Assembly: GCF_900110995.1 (NCBI RefSeq)
Contig: NZ_FOJF01000003.1
Coordinates: 682,001 to 746,000, forward strand
DNA length: 64,000 nucleotides
Reading direction: 5' to 3'
Source: Chitinophaga sp. YR573
Lineage (GTDB): Bacteria > Bacteroidota > Bacteroidia > Chitinophagales > Chitinophagaceae
This document shows positions 53,147-62,062 of this stretch, piece by piece. Numbering within the stretch: position 1 is the first letter of the stretch; every line of letters starts with the position of its first letter. The notes beneath the pieces were generated by a model that saw only the letters and a program-made list of their open reading frames with translations, made no database searches and had not been told where the DNA came from. Position numbers and translations under genes: made by a program.

Positions 53147-54904
53147 ATGAACAAAGTGAAACGTCCCTCTTCTGCACCAGGGCCGGCAAAGCCAAGTATT
53201 ATGTCTGTTCTGCAACCCTACCGGGGTATGGTGGCCTTACTGATACTCCTGGCCTTGCTGAGTAACGGGCTCAACCTGGTGTTACCCCACATGATAGCGA
53301 AAGCCATCGATGCTTATACCGGCGGTACGCTGGAGATGAACACCCTGATTATCGAGTTTTCCATCGCCGCTGTATTGATCTTTGTGTTTACTTATCTGCA
53401 AAGTATCATACAAACCTATTCCTCGGAAAAGGTAGCTAGAGAACTTCGTACTGATCTCTCTGCCAAAATCTCCAGACAAACTTTTGCTTATATCCAGAAA
53501 TCAGATCCCAGCAGGTTACTCACTAACTTAACTTCCGATATTGATTCTATCAAGCTGTTCGTTTCCCAGGCTGTCGTATCTATTGCTTCTTCTCTGTTTA
53601 TTATTATCGGAGCAAGTGTGTTGTTGTTGTCGATCGACTGGAAACTGGGACTGGTAGTTATCACCATCATTCCTGTGATAGGATTTACTTTCTACACCGT
53701 CCTCAGAAAAGTAAGGGTGTTGTTCAAACAGGGCAGGGAAGTGGTAGACTGGCTGAATAAAATCATCAATGAGAGTGTGCTGGGAGCCGCCCTTATCAGG
53801 GTACTGAATGCACAGCAACCGGAATACGACCGCTTTATTGTGGCTAATGGTAAATCCAGGGACCTGGGTACTGCTATCATCCGTCTGTTTGCTGGTCTGA
53901 TTCCTGTAATCAGCTTCATGTCTAACATGGCTTTACTTTCTGTATTATTGTTGGGTGGTCATTTTGTGATTACAGGAGAAATGTCTCTGGGTAATCTGGC
54001 AGCCTTCAACAGTTATATCGCCATCCTCATATTTCCTATTATCGTCATCGGCTTCATGAGTAATATCATAGCGCAGGCAACCACCTCTTATGGTCGTATT
54101 TATGAAGTGCTCAATGCACCTGACACTGTAGAACCAGGTACGGTTACTGATACGCTGAAAGGTGCTATGGAAATAGAGAATATTTCCTTGTCATTAGGAG
54201 GCAAACCGGTGCTGAAAGAGATCTCCTTCTCTGTGAAACCTTCCAGTCGTACCGCAATTATAGGCCCGACAGCGGCAGGCAAGACGCAATTGCTGAATGT
54301 GATGATAGGGCTGCTTACAGCTGATACCGGTGAAGTCGTATACGATCATACACATATCAGTGATTATGATAAAGACGTACTGCTGCAACAGGTAGGACTG
54401 GTATTCCAGGACAGCATCATCTTTAACATGAGTGTACGTGAAAACATCGCATTCAATGAGAAGGTAAGCGAAGCGCTGATGGAAAAGGCCATCGCTACGG
54501 CAGAACTGAAAGAGTTCATTGCAGGACTTCCTGAAGGATTGGAGACCATTGTTTCTGAGAGAGGTTCCAGTCTTTCCGGCGGACAAAAACAGCGTATCAT
54601 GCTGGCTAGGGCATTAGCTATTAATCCGCGTATTCTGCTGCTGGATGATTTTACGGCCAGGGTGGATACCAATACAGAACAACGTATCCTGGAAAATGTA
54701 CAGCAGAACTATCCTGATCTCACACTGATATCTGTTACACAGAAAATAGCTTCCGCTGCAAATTATGATCAGATCATATTGCTGATGGAAGGAGAAGTAG
54801 TGGCGATAGGCACTCATCCGGAATTGATGCAGTCCTGTCCTGAGTACATACAGATTTACAATTCTCAACGCAGCACCAGTAACTATGAATTACAACCTGA
54901 ATAA
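53147..54904 (+). CDS. ABC exporter half-transporter A (degenerate catalytic site)
   Basis: 585 aa from ATG 53147; the open frame back to 53069 overlaps leader sequence. Six membrane helices (~20-310), then the ATPase domain: Walker A 'GPTAAGKTQL', signature 'LSGGQ' intact, Walker B 'ILLLDDFTARVD' with Asp where the catalytic Glu should be, and 'ISVTQ' with Gln in place of the H-loop His. So this half gives the good signature motif but a poor catalytic site. It overlaps half B by 20 bases. Efflux of drugs or lipids is the family expectation. Confidence 0.93.
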   Translation: MNKVKRPSSAPGPAKPSIMSVLQPYRGMVALLILLALLSNGLNLVLPHMIAKAIDAYTGGTLEMNTLIIEFSIAAVLIFVFTYLQSIIQTYSSEKVARELRTDLSAKISRQTFAYIQKSDPSRLLTNLTSDIDSIKLFVSQAVVSIASSLFIIIGASVLLLSIDWKLGLVVITIIPVIGFTFYTVLRKVRVLFKQGREVVDWLNKIINESVLGAALIRVLNAQQPEYDRFIVANGKSRDLGTAIIRLFAGLIPVISFMSNMALLSVLLLGGHFVITGEMSLGNLAAFNSYIAILIFPIIVIGFMSNIIAQATTSYGRIYEVLNAPDTVEPGTVTDTLKGAMEIENISLSLGGKPVLKEISFSVKPSSRTAIIGPTAAGKTQLLNVMIGLLTADTGEVVYDHTHISDYDKDVLLQQVGLVFQDSIIFNMSVRENIAFNEKVSEALMEKAIATAELKEFIAGLPEGLETIVSERGSSLSGGQKQRIMLARALAINPRILLLDDFTARVDTNTEQRILENVQQNYPDLTLISVTQKIASAANYDQIILLMEGEVVAIGTHPELMQSCPEYIQIYNSQRSTSNYELQPE

Positions 54905-56648
54905 AATAGCGGCCGAGCCGCAACAAAAAAATACCACCGGCCGCGCCCTGAGAAAGCTGTTATCTTTCCTGGGCCCTGAAAAGCGCCGGCTGATCAACGC
55001 GTTTTTTACGATTATGATCAGCTCAGGTATTAACCTTACCATACCTTTCCTGATAGGTCATACTATCGATAAATATGTACAGACGAAACAGTATGATGGT
55101 ATCCTGTTATACTCAGGTATCCTGTTCGTGATGTTTCTCATTTCGCTGACAACAAGTTATGTACAGACGCGCCTGATGGGCGGGGTAGGACAACGTATGT
55201 TGTACACGCTGCGTAATGCGGTTTTTACTAAACTACAGGAACTGCCTATCGCATTCTTTAACCAGAATAAAACAGGTGATCTTATCTCCCGTATCAACAA
55301 CGATACAGATAAAGTGAACCAGTTCTTTTCACAATCATTAATGCAGTTTATAGGTGGTATTGTGACGATGGTGGGAGCGGGTATTTTCCTGTTATGTATT
55401 AATATCAGACTGGGACTCGCAACACTGGCCCCTGGTTTGTTTCTGCTGTTGTTTACCCGTTTGATCTCTCCCTGGGTAAAGCGCAGGAATGCAGCCAATA
55501 TGAAAAGTACCGGCAGTATGAGTTCAGAGATCCAGGAAAGCCTCAGCAATTTTAAAGTGATCATCGCTTTTAACCGTCGCGATTACTTCCGTAAACGTTT
55601 TGCTACTGCCAATAAGGAGCAATATAAAACGGCTGTAAGCGCCGGTCTGGTAAATAACATCTTCATGCCTGTATTCAGCTTATGCGCTAACCTGGCGCAA
55701 TTGTCTGTACTGGCTTATGGGATCTATCTCATTTCTTCCGGTCAGTTTACTGTGGGTTTACTGATCAGCTATCTGTCTTATGCTACCTACTTTTACAACC
55801 CTATCCGTCAGCTGGCAGCACTGTGGACTAACTTCCAGGTAGCAATGGCCGGATGGGACAGGATTTCACAGATACTGAACCTGGAATCCAACCTGACAGT
55901 AGTGCCTTCAGATGAGAAAGAAGAAGATGCGGCGCTTATCACCTTTAAGAATGTAAACTTCAGTTATCCTGATGGAAAGGATATCCTGCATAATATCAAT
56001 TTCCGCCTTGAAAAAGGAAAGACCTATGCACTGGTAGGGCCTACCGGTGGAGGTAAAACGACCACTGCTTCACTGATTGCACGTTTATATGATGCAACAG
56101 ATGGAGAGGTTCTATTACAGGGGAAAGATATCCGCTCTTATTCTCAGGAAGAACGTACCCAAAAGATCGGGTTCATTTTGCAGGAGCCATTTCTTTTTAC
56201 AGGCACCATAAGAGAGAACATCATTTACGGTAATAAAACCTATGCAGATTATACCAGTGAACAACTGATGGATGTGATGGAAAAGGCGAACCTGCATACC
56301 TTACTGGAACGATTCGACGAAGGGCTGGATACAAAAGTAGTATCCAGCGGAGATAGTGTGAGTCTTGGTCAAAAACAGCTGATCGCCTTTATGCGGGCAG
56401 TGCTGAGAGATCCTGAGTTATTGGTGTTGGATGAAGCAACGGCAAATATTGATACGGTAACAGAGCAATTGCTGGAAGATATTCTGAAGAGATTACCGGA
56501 ACATACTACCCGTGTTATCATTGCACACCGTTTGAATACTATTGAGAATGCAGACGAGATCTTCTTTGTAAATGAAGGAGAGATTATCCGTGCCGGTTCT
56601 TTTAATCATGCCATGAACATGCTGTTACAGCATGAACGCAGCACCTGA
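54885..56648 (+). CDS. ABC exporter half-transporter B (catalytically complete site, degenerate signature)
   Basis: 587 aa: six membrane helices (~30-330) and an ATPase domain with Walker A 'GPTGGGKTT', Walker B 'LLVLDEATANID' with the catalytic Glu, H-loop 'IIAHRL', but a changed signature 'VSLGQ'. Paired with half A, its own Walker site and half A's LSGGQ form one canonical ATP site, while the other site is degenerate. This asymmetry is typical of heterodimeric exporters such as BmrCD and TM287/288. Confidence 0.94.
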   Translation: MNYNLNKIAAEPQQKNTTGRALRKLLSFLGPEKRRLINAFFTIMISSGINLTIPFLIGHTIDKYVQTKQYDGILLYSGILFVMFLISLTTSYVQTRLMGGVGQRMLYTLRNAVFTKLQELPIAFFNQNKTGDLISRINNDTDKVNQFFSQSLMQFIGGIVTMVGAGIFLLCINIRLGLATLAPGLFLLLFTRLISPWVKRRNAANMKSTGSMSSEIQESLSNFKVIIAFNRRDYFRKRFATANKEQYKTAVSAGLVNNIFMPVFSLCANLAQLSVLAYGIYLISSGQFTVGLLISYLSYATYFYNPIRQLAALWTNFQVAMAGWDRISQILNLESNLTVVPSDEKEEDAALITFKNVNFSYPDGKDILHNINFRLEKGKTYALVGPTGGGKTTTASLIARLYDATDGEVLLQGKDIRSYSQEERTQKIGFILQEPFLFTGTIRENIIYGNKTYADYTSEQLMDVMEKANLHTLLERFDEGLDTKVVSSGDSVSLGQKQLIAFMRAVLRDPELLVLDEATANIDTVTEQLLEDILKRLPEHTTRVIIAHRLNTIENADEIFFVNEGEIIRAGSFNHAMNMLLQHERST

Positions 56649-56653
56649 TCCTA

Positions 56654-57052
56654 TTATCCGCCAAATCCACTGAAGATACTGAAGATGATGACGCTTAGTA
56701 CGATCAGTGTGATAATCACATACAGTATATCTTTCTCCATGGCGAATGCCAGTACGGAGAAGGCTATACGGGTGATAGGTGTTGCCAGTAGTACTACTAC
56801 TCCCAGTTGAATAACAGCCATACCATCCAGCTGGAATACGCCATGCAGGATACCAGGCAGATGTCTTACATATAATGGCGCACCGGTGAATTCAGTATAA
56901 GCAGGTGTGCCTTTACCATGAGTGTACAGGTAAATAATACCACCGATAAAAGCAATAATACTGGCGGATATTACTCCCCAGCGAAGCTGCTGGCCTATAA
57001 ACATTTCTACATCCCTTTCCTGCCAGAACGTTTTTGAAAATAACTTTTTCAT
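56654..57052 (-). CDS. DUF1634 membrane protein
   Basis: 132 aa with three membrane segments and a short hydrophilic N-terminus ('ERDVEMFIGQQLRWGVI'). The order helix-HGVFQLDGMAVIQLGVVVLLATPI-helix (split HGVFQLDGMAV / IQLGVVVLLATPI) matches DUF1634 proteins, usually encoded with TauE/SafE permeases. It overlaps that gene by 4 bases. It may be an accessory subunit. Confidence 0.8.
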   Translation of the reverse strand: MKKLFSKTFWQERDVEMFIGQQLRWGVISASIIAFIGGIIYLYTHGKGTPAYTEFTGAPLYVRHLPGILHGVFQLDGMAVIQLGVVVLLATPITRIAFSVLAFAMEKDILYVIITLIVLSVIIFSIFSGFGG

Positions 57053-57885
57053 AAATTTCTCATTAAGCCGTTGTAAATCATTTCAATTGCCAGCGCTGAA
57101 ATAACAACACTGAATATCAGCCGTAGCCATTTGGTATTAATTCTCACAAGTAGTTTTGAACCAACAAAAGCACCACCCAATACACCTAATACTACCGGCA
57201 TGGCGATTCCCGGATCAATATATCCGCGTTGCAGGTATACTACCGCGCTTGCGGCAGCTGTTACACCTATCATGAAATTACTGGTAGTGGTAGATACTTT
57301 AAATGGAATGCGCATTACATTATCCATAGCCAATACTTTCAATGCCCCTGAACCTATGCCCAGTAAACCGGATACTACACCTGCCAATGTCATCAGCAGG
57401 TAACCACCGGGTACTCCTTTTACTTTATACTCAATGATTTCTCCTTTTACCGGGTAAGAGCTGTTTAAGCGCATCAGTTTAGCCAGCTTGTTATCGCTTT
57501 GTGTATCTGCGTGTTCGTTTTTCTTTCTGATAGTCATGGCGGCAGAAAAGAGCAGTACTACGCCAAAGATGATGGCTACCAGGTGAGTGGGGGTATATAC
57601 TGCCAGTACAGCACCTGCAATAGCACCTGTAGTAGTGGCAATTTCCAGGAACATCCCGATTCTTACATTGGTGATCCCTTCTTTGATATAGGCTGCCGCA
57701 GCCCCGGAAGAATTGGCAATAGAGGCTACCAGTGATGCGCCGATAGCGTAGCGGATATCTACATGAAATATGAGTGTAAGCAGTGGTATCAATACTACGC
57801 CTCCACCAAGCCCGGTCAGTGATCCAAGCAGTCCGGCAGCAAAGGCTCCCAGCAATAAAATGAGTGTGAATACTAAAATAGACAT
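57049..57885 (-). CDS. TauE/SafE family permease
   Basis: 278 aa with about eight membrane helices. The family signatures are 'GSLTGLGGGVVLIPLL' near the N-terminus and 'GLLGIGSGALKVLAM' in the second half. Substrate in this family is sulfite, sulfoacetate, or other organic anions. It is encoded with DUF1634 downstream and a FadR-like regulator 10 bases upstream. Confidence 0.9.
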   Translation of the reverse strand: MSILVFTLILLLGAFAAGLLGSLTGLGGGVVLIPLLTLIFHVDIRYAIGASLVASIANSSGAAAAYIKEGITNVRIGMFLEIATTTGAIAGAVLAVYTPTHLVAIIFGVVLLFSAAMTIRKKNEHADTQSDNKLAKLMRLNSSYPVKGEIIEYKVKGVPGGYLLMTLAGVVSGLLGIGSGALKVLAMDNVMRIPFKVSTTTSNFMIGVTAAASAVVYLQRGYIDPGIAMPVVLGVLGGAFVGSKLLVRINTKWLRLIFSVVISALAIEMIYNGLMRNL

Positions 57886-57895
57886 GACAATATAT

Positions 57896-58549
57896 TTAGA
57901 AATTATTCTCCAGAATTAGCCTGACTGTTTTTGCTGCTTTAACAGGCTGTTGCTGCGCTATCGCTTTTAACAACTGAGCATGCAGCTCGTGTGTCTGTTT
58001 AAAGACCTGTACATCCATCTGACGCAGTTGGAAGGATTCCCTGATGATGTTGGTGAATGTCTGGTAGAGGTCGGCCAGTACGCTATTATGAGATGCCAGG
58101 GCCACTGCTTTGTGAAAGCGGATATCAGCATCTGCGCAGTCGTTGTAGGAGTTATTGCTGATGGCCTGCCACCTGTCTTCCAGGGCGGCCCGCATAGCGG
58201 AAAGGTCATTCTCTTCCCGGTGTTGTGCCGCCAGCTGTACGATCTCTACTTCCAGGAGGCTCCGCACGTCGTTGACTTCCTTTTGGGCGGCCCTGCGTAA
58301 CCGCTGGTCCAGTGGTTCTGCCGCAGCAGGCGGGGCGCATACGAATGTACCTGCTCCCTGCTGCACTCTCAATACCCCTGAATTAGAGAGTGTTTTAATC
58401 GCTTCCCTGATAGTGGAGCGACCTACACCGAACTGTTCCATCAGTACCGGCTCCGGTGGGATGAGTTCCCCCGTTTTGTATTTGCCCAGGGAAATCTCCC
58501 TTTGCAACTCAAAAATGACCTTGTCGGCCAGCTTGATTGAATGTGCCAT
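57896..58549 (-). CDS. FadR/GntR-family transcriptional regulator
   Basis: 217 aa from ATG 58549 (MAHSIKLADKVIFEL). The open frame to 58594 overlaps the operator copies and is not used. The winged helix-turn-helix is 'GELIPPEPVLMEQFGVGRSTIREAIKTLSNSGVLRVQQGAGTFV' (split at the GRSTIREAI core) and the FCD ligand domain carries 'DADIRFHKAVA' with D-x3-H-type metal ligands. It sits 10 bases before the permease gene, and two palindromes in its leader suggest autoregulation of the operon by a small acid. Confidence 0.92.
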   Translation of the reverse strand: MAHSIKLADKVIFELQREISLGKYKTGELIPPEPVLMEQFGVGRSTIREAIKTLSNSGVLRVQQGAGTFVCAPPAAAEPLDQRLRRAAQKEVNDVRSLLEVEIVQLAAQHREENDLSAMRAALEDRWQAISNNSYNDCADADIRFHKAVALASHNSVLADLYQTFTNIIRESFQLRQMDVQVFKQTHELHAQLLKAIAQQQPVKAAKTVRLILENNF

Positions 58550-58555
58550 AAGAGT

Positions 58556-58607
58556 AAACATCTGATGTTTGTAAAGGTAAGTACTTTGTATCAAACATCA
58601 GATGTTT
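58556..58607. promoter_or_regulatory. Two 15-bp palindromic operators (AAACATC-W-GATGTTT)
   Basis: AAACATCTGATGTTT (58556-58570) and AAACATCAGATGTTT (58593-58607) are perfect palindromes except for the central base, 37 bp apart. They flank the presumed minus-strand promoter TACCTTTA (near 58576-58583) directly ahead of the regulator gene. Likely autoregulatory binding sites of the FadR-type protein. Confidence 0.75.
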
Positions 58608-58625
58608 AATTTAAAAACAATAAAA

Positions 58626-58651
58626 AAGCCGGCTTCCTACAGGAAGCCGGC
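58626..58651 (-). terminator. Terminator of the desaturase gene
   Basis: GCCGGCTTCCT and AGGAAGCCGGC form an 11-bp stem around AC. On the minus strand T6 follows. It ends 21 bases after the desaturase stop. Confidence 0.88.
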
Positions 58652-58672
58652 CAATATCTAATTAGTTATAAA

Positions 58673-59578
58673 TTATTGAACCAGAGTTGTTTGTTTAGTT
58701 TCTACTACAGCATCCAGCCTGTTAGCAGCTTTTACTTTTTCAGGAACACCACGGATATCCCATACGATCCCAAAGAAACCAAGTGTACGGATAACGTAAT
58801 AAGTGATGTCTATTTCCCACCAGAAGAATCCCTGTTGAGTAGCACTTTGATAGTAGTGGTGGTTATTATGCCATCCTTCTCCCAGCGTTACCAAAGCAAG
58901 TAACAGGCTGTTTTTGGACAGATCTCCTGTTTTGTAACGTGGTTTACCCCACATGTGCATTAAAGAGTTGATAGTGAATGTACCATGATATAACAGGGTA
59001 GTACTCAGGAAGAAACCTATCAGCAAAGTAGATAAACCGGCATGCCATTCAAATAAGCCATGACCGTTTACCAGGTTACCTGCAAAATATACTGCAATCA
59101 TCAGCACAACACCTGGTACCCAATGGTATTTGTTTAACCAGAAGAGCTCACGCTGTTTAAAGTCTTTGATAAGCTCATAACGTGTAGGCTTGAATTCAGG
59201 TCCCATGATCCAACCCATGTGGGAATACCAGAAACCGTAAATATTAGCTGAATGCGGATCATCCGGTGTATCACTGTGTTTGTGATGCGCGCGGTGATTA
59301 GCTCCCCACCATAACACACCTTTCTGCAGGCTGCTTTGTGCGCCACCCGCTAATATAAACTGGAAAAAACGCGATGTTTTATATGTACGATGCGAGAAAT
59401 AGCGATGATAACCAGCGGTCACGAAGAACATACGGATTACGTACAGTGCAGCACATAAAATCCAGTCGAACAGTGTCACATGTGTGAAGAATGCCAGTAG
59501 TGGTAGTAATTGTATACCTATGAAGTCGAACTGTCTTAGCCAGTTGACACCTCCTCTCAGTTGTTTTTCAGAATTCAT
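58673..59578 (-). CDS. Acyl-CoA (delta-9 type) fatty acid desaturase
   Basis: 301 aa from ATG 59578 (MNSEKQLRGGVNW). A longer frame to 59644 overlaps the previous gene and the promoter element. The three histidine boxes are HRYFSH, HRAHH and HNNHH, with membrane helices on both sides, as in stearoyl-CoA desaturases. It uses O2 to put a cis double bond in fatty acyl chains, which alters membrane fluidity. It begins 60 bases after the end of the TPM gene, with its own promoter. Confidence 0.93.
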   Translation of the reverse strand: MNSEKQLRGGVNWLRQFDFIGIQLLPLLAFFTHVTLFDWILCAALYVIRMFFVTAGYHRYFSHRTYKTSRFFQFILAGGAQSSLQKGVLWWGANHRAHHKHSDTPDDPHSANIYGFWYSHMGWIMGPEFKPTRYELIKDFKQRELFWLNKYHWVPGVVLMIAVYFAGNLVNGHGLFEWHAGLSTLLIGFFLSTTLLYHGTFTINSLMHMWGKPRYKTGDLSKNSLLLALVTLGEGWHNNHHYYQSATQQGFFWWEIDITYYVIRTLGFFGIVWDIRGVPEKVKAANRLDAVVETKQTTLVQ

Positions 59579-59582
59579 ACCA

Positions 59583-59590
59583 CAAAAGTA
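59583..59590 (-). promoter_or_regulatory. -7 element (TACTTTTG) abutting the desaturase start
   Basis: On the minus strand TTG-N20-TACTTTTG-TGGT-ATG: an exact TAnnTTTG with a -33 TTG at normal spacing. Transcription would begin at or near the start codon. Confidence 0.65.
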
Positions 59591-59637
59591 TTTCATAATT
59601 ATAGAATAAACAATGACCAAGATCAGCAGTCGGTAAT

Positions 59638-61134
59638 TTACCAACTGCTACCGGATCCTCCACCGCCTGAATCCCCGCCACCCCAGCTATCAGACGATGA
59701 TGAGCTGGATGAGTCTGAGGAAGAACCCGAGGAACCAGAGGAACTGTCGGAAGAAGATAACATTCCAATAACAAACGCCTCCTTTTCTGTATAGCCACAG
59801 AATTTACACTCATAATACTGTAAACCCTGCCCTTTGGTACGGGAAGTAGGGCGTTTAACGGTCTCTTTTTTAGTGGCTTGCAAGGTTTTGTTACTACATT
59901 TCGGGCATTTGGCAATATTGCTATAAATACTATCATACCCCAGAACTTTCCTCGTATCACATGTTTTACAGCTCCAGACATCATATATCACAGATCCCTG
60001 CTTTTCTTCCATCAGCTGCCCCTTACTCATATAATTTTTCTTATTCTTATTACCGAGTAATTCCATAGGGTTTTTACACTGGTCACAGGAATAAACAGTG
60101 CTTCGCAAACGGTCCAGTCTTGCTTTGTGCCATTTGTAATAGAAGAAGAACGGAATAGGAAAGACGATGGCGGCTATACCCAGGTCTTTATGTGCCAGGC
60201 TAAATCCTGTATAACGTTGCACCCGATTATTATCATTTAATAACCTGTTGGCATTGATATGCACTAGAATAGTCCGGTATAGCAGGTAAGTCAACCAGTT
60301 GAGATACATAATAAGCGGCACTGACCACCAATGGAATGAATAGTTTGTAAACAGGAATACTGCCACTATTTCCAGGGCCGGAAATACATAAATCCATAAT
60401 CCTGAGAATATTCCCGGATTATAAAGTATAGGAGGATCATTAAATGGTCTTTTATCTTTTTTACTGATAAAAAAGCCTGCGCATATCCTGCTGATAATAA
60501 CATAAAATACATAAAGAAATATAATGCCATCACCAGGCAATTCCCTGGAAGGAGCGTCAGGTACTGCCTCAAAATTCTCCGGCGTTTCATCTGCCGGAGA
60601 TTCAGGTTCATTTGCGGTTACAGTCGCACTATCCGCATGATTCAGCACATCTGCCACTGCATTCATGCCTTGCCACATCCCCTCATCATAATCATTCTTC
60701 TTAAAAAAAGGCAACATCTTCTGCTGCTGGATCCTGAAACAGATCACATCCGGCAAATCACCTTCCAGCCCATAACCGGTTTCAAATTCTATACGGTGCT
60801 GGTCTTCAACCAGTAACACTACCAGTCCATTGTTTTTCTCTTTCTGCCCCGGTTTCCAGGTCCTGAATATCTCATGTGCTATATCCTTAGGTACTTTATC
60901 ACCTATAGTCTTTAACAGCACTACAGCAACCTGGGCGGTACCCTTCGCAGAAAGATCAGACATTAACGCATTCAGACTGGCTTCAGCTGAAGTACTAACG
61001 ATATGGTCAGGATTACTCACATAACCACCATGTAACATAGGGTCCGGGATCTTATCTACAGAGAATCCGTTCTTCTTGTCCCCACAGGAAAGGGCAAGGA
61101 ATGAGATTAAAAAACATACAACAATCACACGCAT
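59638..61134 (-). CDS. TPM-domain lipoprotein with Cys4 zinc-ribbon-like repeats and Ser/Gly tail
   Basis: 498 aa. Lipobox 'LALSC' (Cys 17). TPM (TLP18.3/Psb32) domain ~30-165 ('VAVVLLKTIGDKVP', 'NNGLVVLLVEDQHRIEFETGYG' split at VV). Then two or three membrane helices (~215-320). The C-terminal ~170 residues carry four CxxC pairs: YSCDQC, WSCKTC, AKCPKC and YECKFC, and the end is a Ser/Gly-rich run (residues ~465-498). Psb32-type domains are acid-phosphatase-like or assembly proteins. The Cys pairs suggest two zinc ribbons. Function unknown. Confidence 0.82.
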   Translation of the reverse strand: MRVIVVCFLISFLALSCGDKKNGFSVDKIPDPMLHGGYVSNPDHIVSTSAEASLNALMSDLSAKGTAQVAVVLLKTIGDKVPKDIAHEIFRTWKPGQKEKNNGLVVLLVEDQHRIEFETGYGLEGDLPDVICFRIQQQKMLPFFKKNDYDEGMWQGMNAVADVLNHADSATVTANEPESPADETPENFEAVPDAPSRELPGDGIIFLYVFYVIISRICAGFFISKKDKRPFNDPPILYNPGIFSGLWIYVFPALEIVAVFLFTNYSFHWWSVPLIMYLNWLTYLLYRTILVHINANRLLNDNNRVQRYTGFSLAHKDLGIAAIVFPIPFFFYYKWHKARLDRLRSTVYSCDQCKNPMELLGNKNKKNYMSKGQLMEEKQGSVIYDVWSCKTCDTRKVLGYDSIYSNIAKCPKCSNKTLQATKKETVKRPTSRTKGQGLQYYECKFCGYTEKEAFVIGMLSSSDSSSGSSGSSSDSSSSSSSDSWGGGDSGGGGSGSSW

Positions 61135-61286
61135 AGTTGCCCAAAATAATAAATAGATGTTATTGATACGCCAGGTTGTGTAAAATAATACCCAATAAAG
61201 GGGTTATTCCCTGTTAAAACGCTTATCTGTCAACGTATTCGGTGCTGGCATGAAATTCCATCTATAAGGGTATATCTATACTTACT

Positions 61287-62060
61287 ATGGCAAGTGCAAT
61301 CATTTCTTCCTTTTCCAGATACATGGAGATAGCCGGTGATCAGGTATTGTTTACCGGCCGTTTTGCCCGCAATATATTCAGAGGCGGCTTTGAATGGGGA
61401 GAGTTCCTGCGTCAGTGTTATATAGTAGGATACAAATCCATTGGCCTGGTAGGCATTACAGGTTTCATCATCGGTTTTGTACTGACACTGCAAACGCAGC
61501 CTACACTTAAAACATTCGGCGCACAAAGCTTCGTTCCCAGTATGGTAGCCATCTCCATTATCCGCGAGATAGGCCCTGTGATCATCGCCCTGATCTGTGC
61601 TGGTAAAATAGCTTCCAGTATAGGTGCAGAACTGGGTAGTATGAAAGTAACCGAACAGATAGATGCGATGGAAGTATCCAGCGCGAATCCTGTTCAATAC
61701 TTAGTAGTGACCCGTATTCTGGCTTGTACTATCATGGTGCCGTTGCTGACCATCATGGCAGATGCACTGGCGCTGCTGGGCGGTTATGTAGGCGTGAATA
61801 TACAAGACCATGTCAGCTTTTCTTTATTCTTCAGAAAATCTTTTTCTGCACTGGAATTCAGTGATGTAATGCCGGCATTGATAAAAACTTTCTTCTTCGG
61901 ATATGCAATAGGTTTTGTAGGATGTTATAAAGGTTACCATTCAAAACGTGGTACCGAAAGCGTTGGACTGGCCGCTAACTCTGCCGTGGTAAGCGCTTCG
62001 CTGTGGATTATCCTGCTGGATGCTATTGCGGTACAGATCACTAACATGATAGTATATTAA
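61287..62060 (+). CDS. MlaE-type lipid transport permease
   Basis: 257 aa, five or six membrane helices. 'IVGYKSIGLVGITGFIIGFVL' (split IVGYKSIGLV / GITGFIIGFVL), 'REIGPVIIALICAGKIASSIGAELGSMKVTEQIDAM' (split REIGPVIIALI / GAELGSMKVTEQIDAM) is the diagnostic MlaE core. The complex moves phospholipids between membranes. It starts at ATG 61287 and is followed by its ATPase 2 bases later. Confidence 0.93.
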   Translation: MASAIISSFSRYMEIAGDQVLFTGRFARNIFRGGFEWGEFLRQCYIVGYKSIGLVGITGFIIGFVLTLQTQPTLKTFGAQSFVPSMVAISIIREIGPVIIALICAGKIASSIGAELGSMKVTEQIDAMEVSSANPVQYLVVTRILACTIMVPLLTIMADALALLGGYVGVNIQDHVSFSLFFRKSFSALEFSDVMPALIKTFFFGYAIGFVGCYKGYHSKRGTESVGLAANSAVVSASLWIILLDAIAVQITNMIVY

Positions 62061-62062
62061 TT

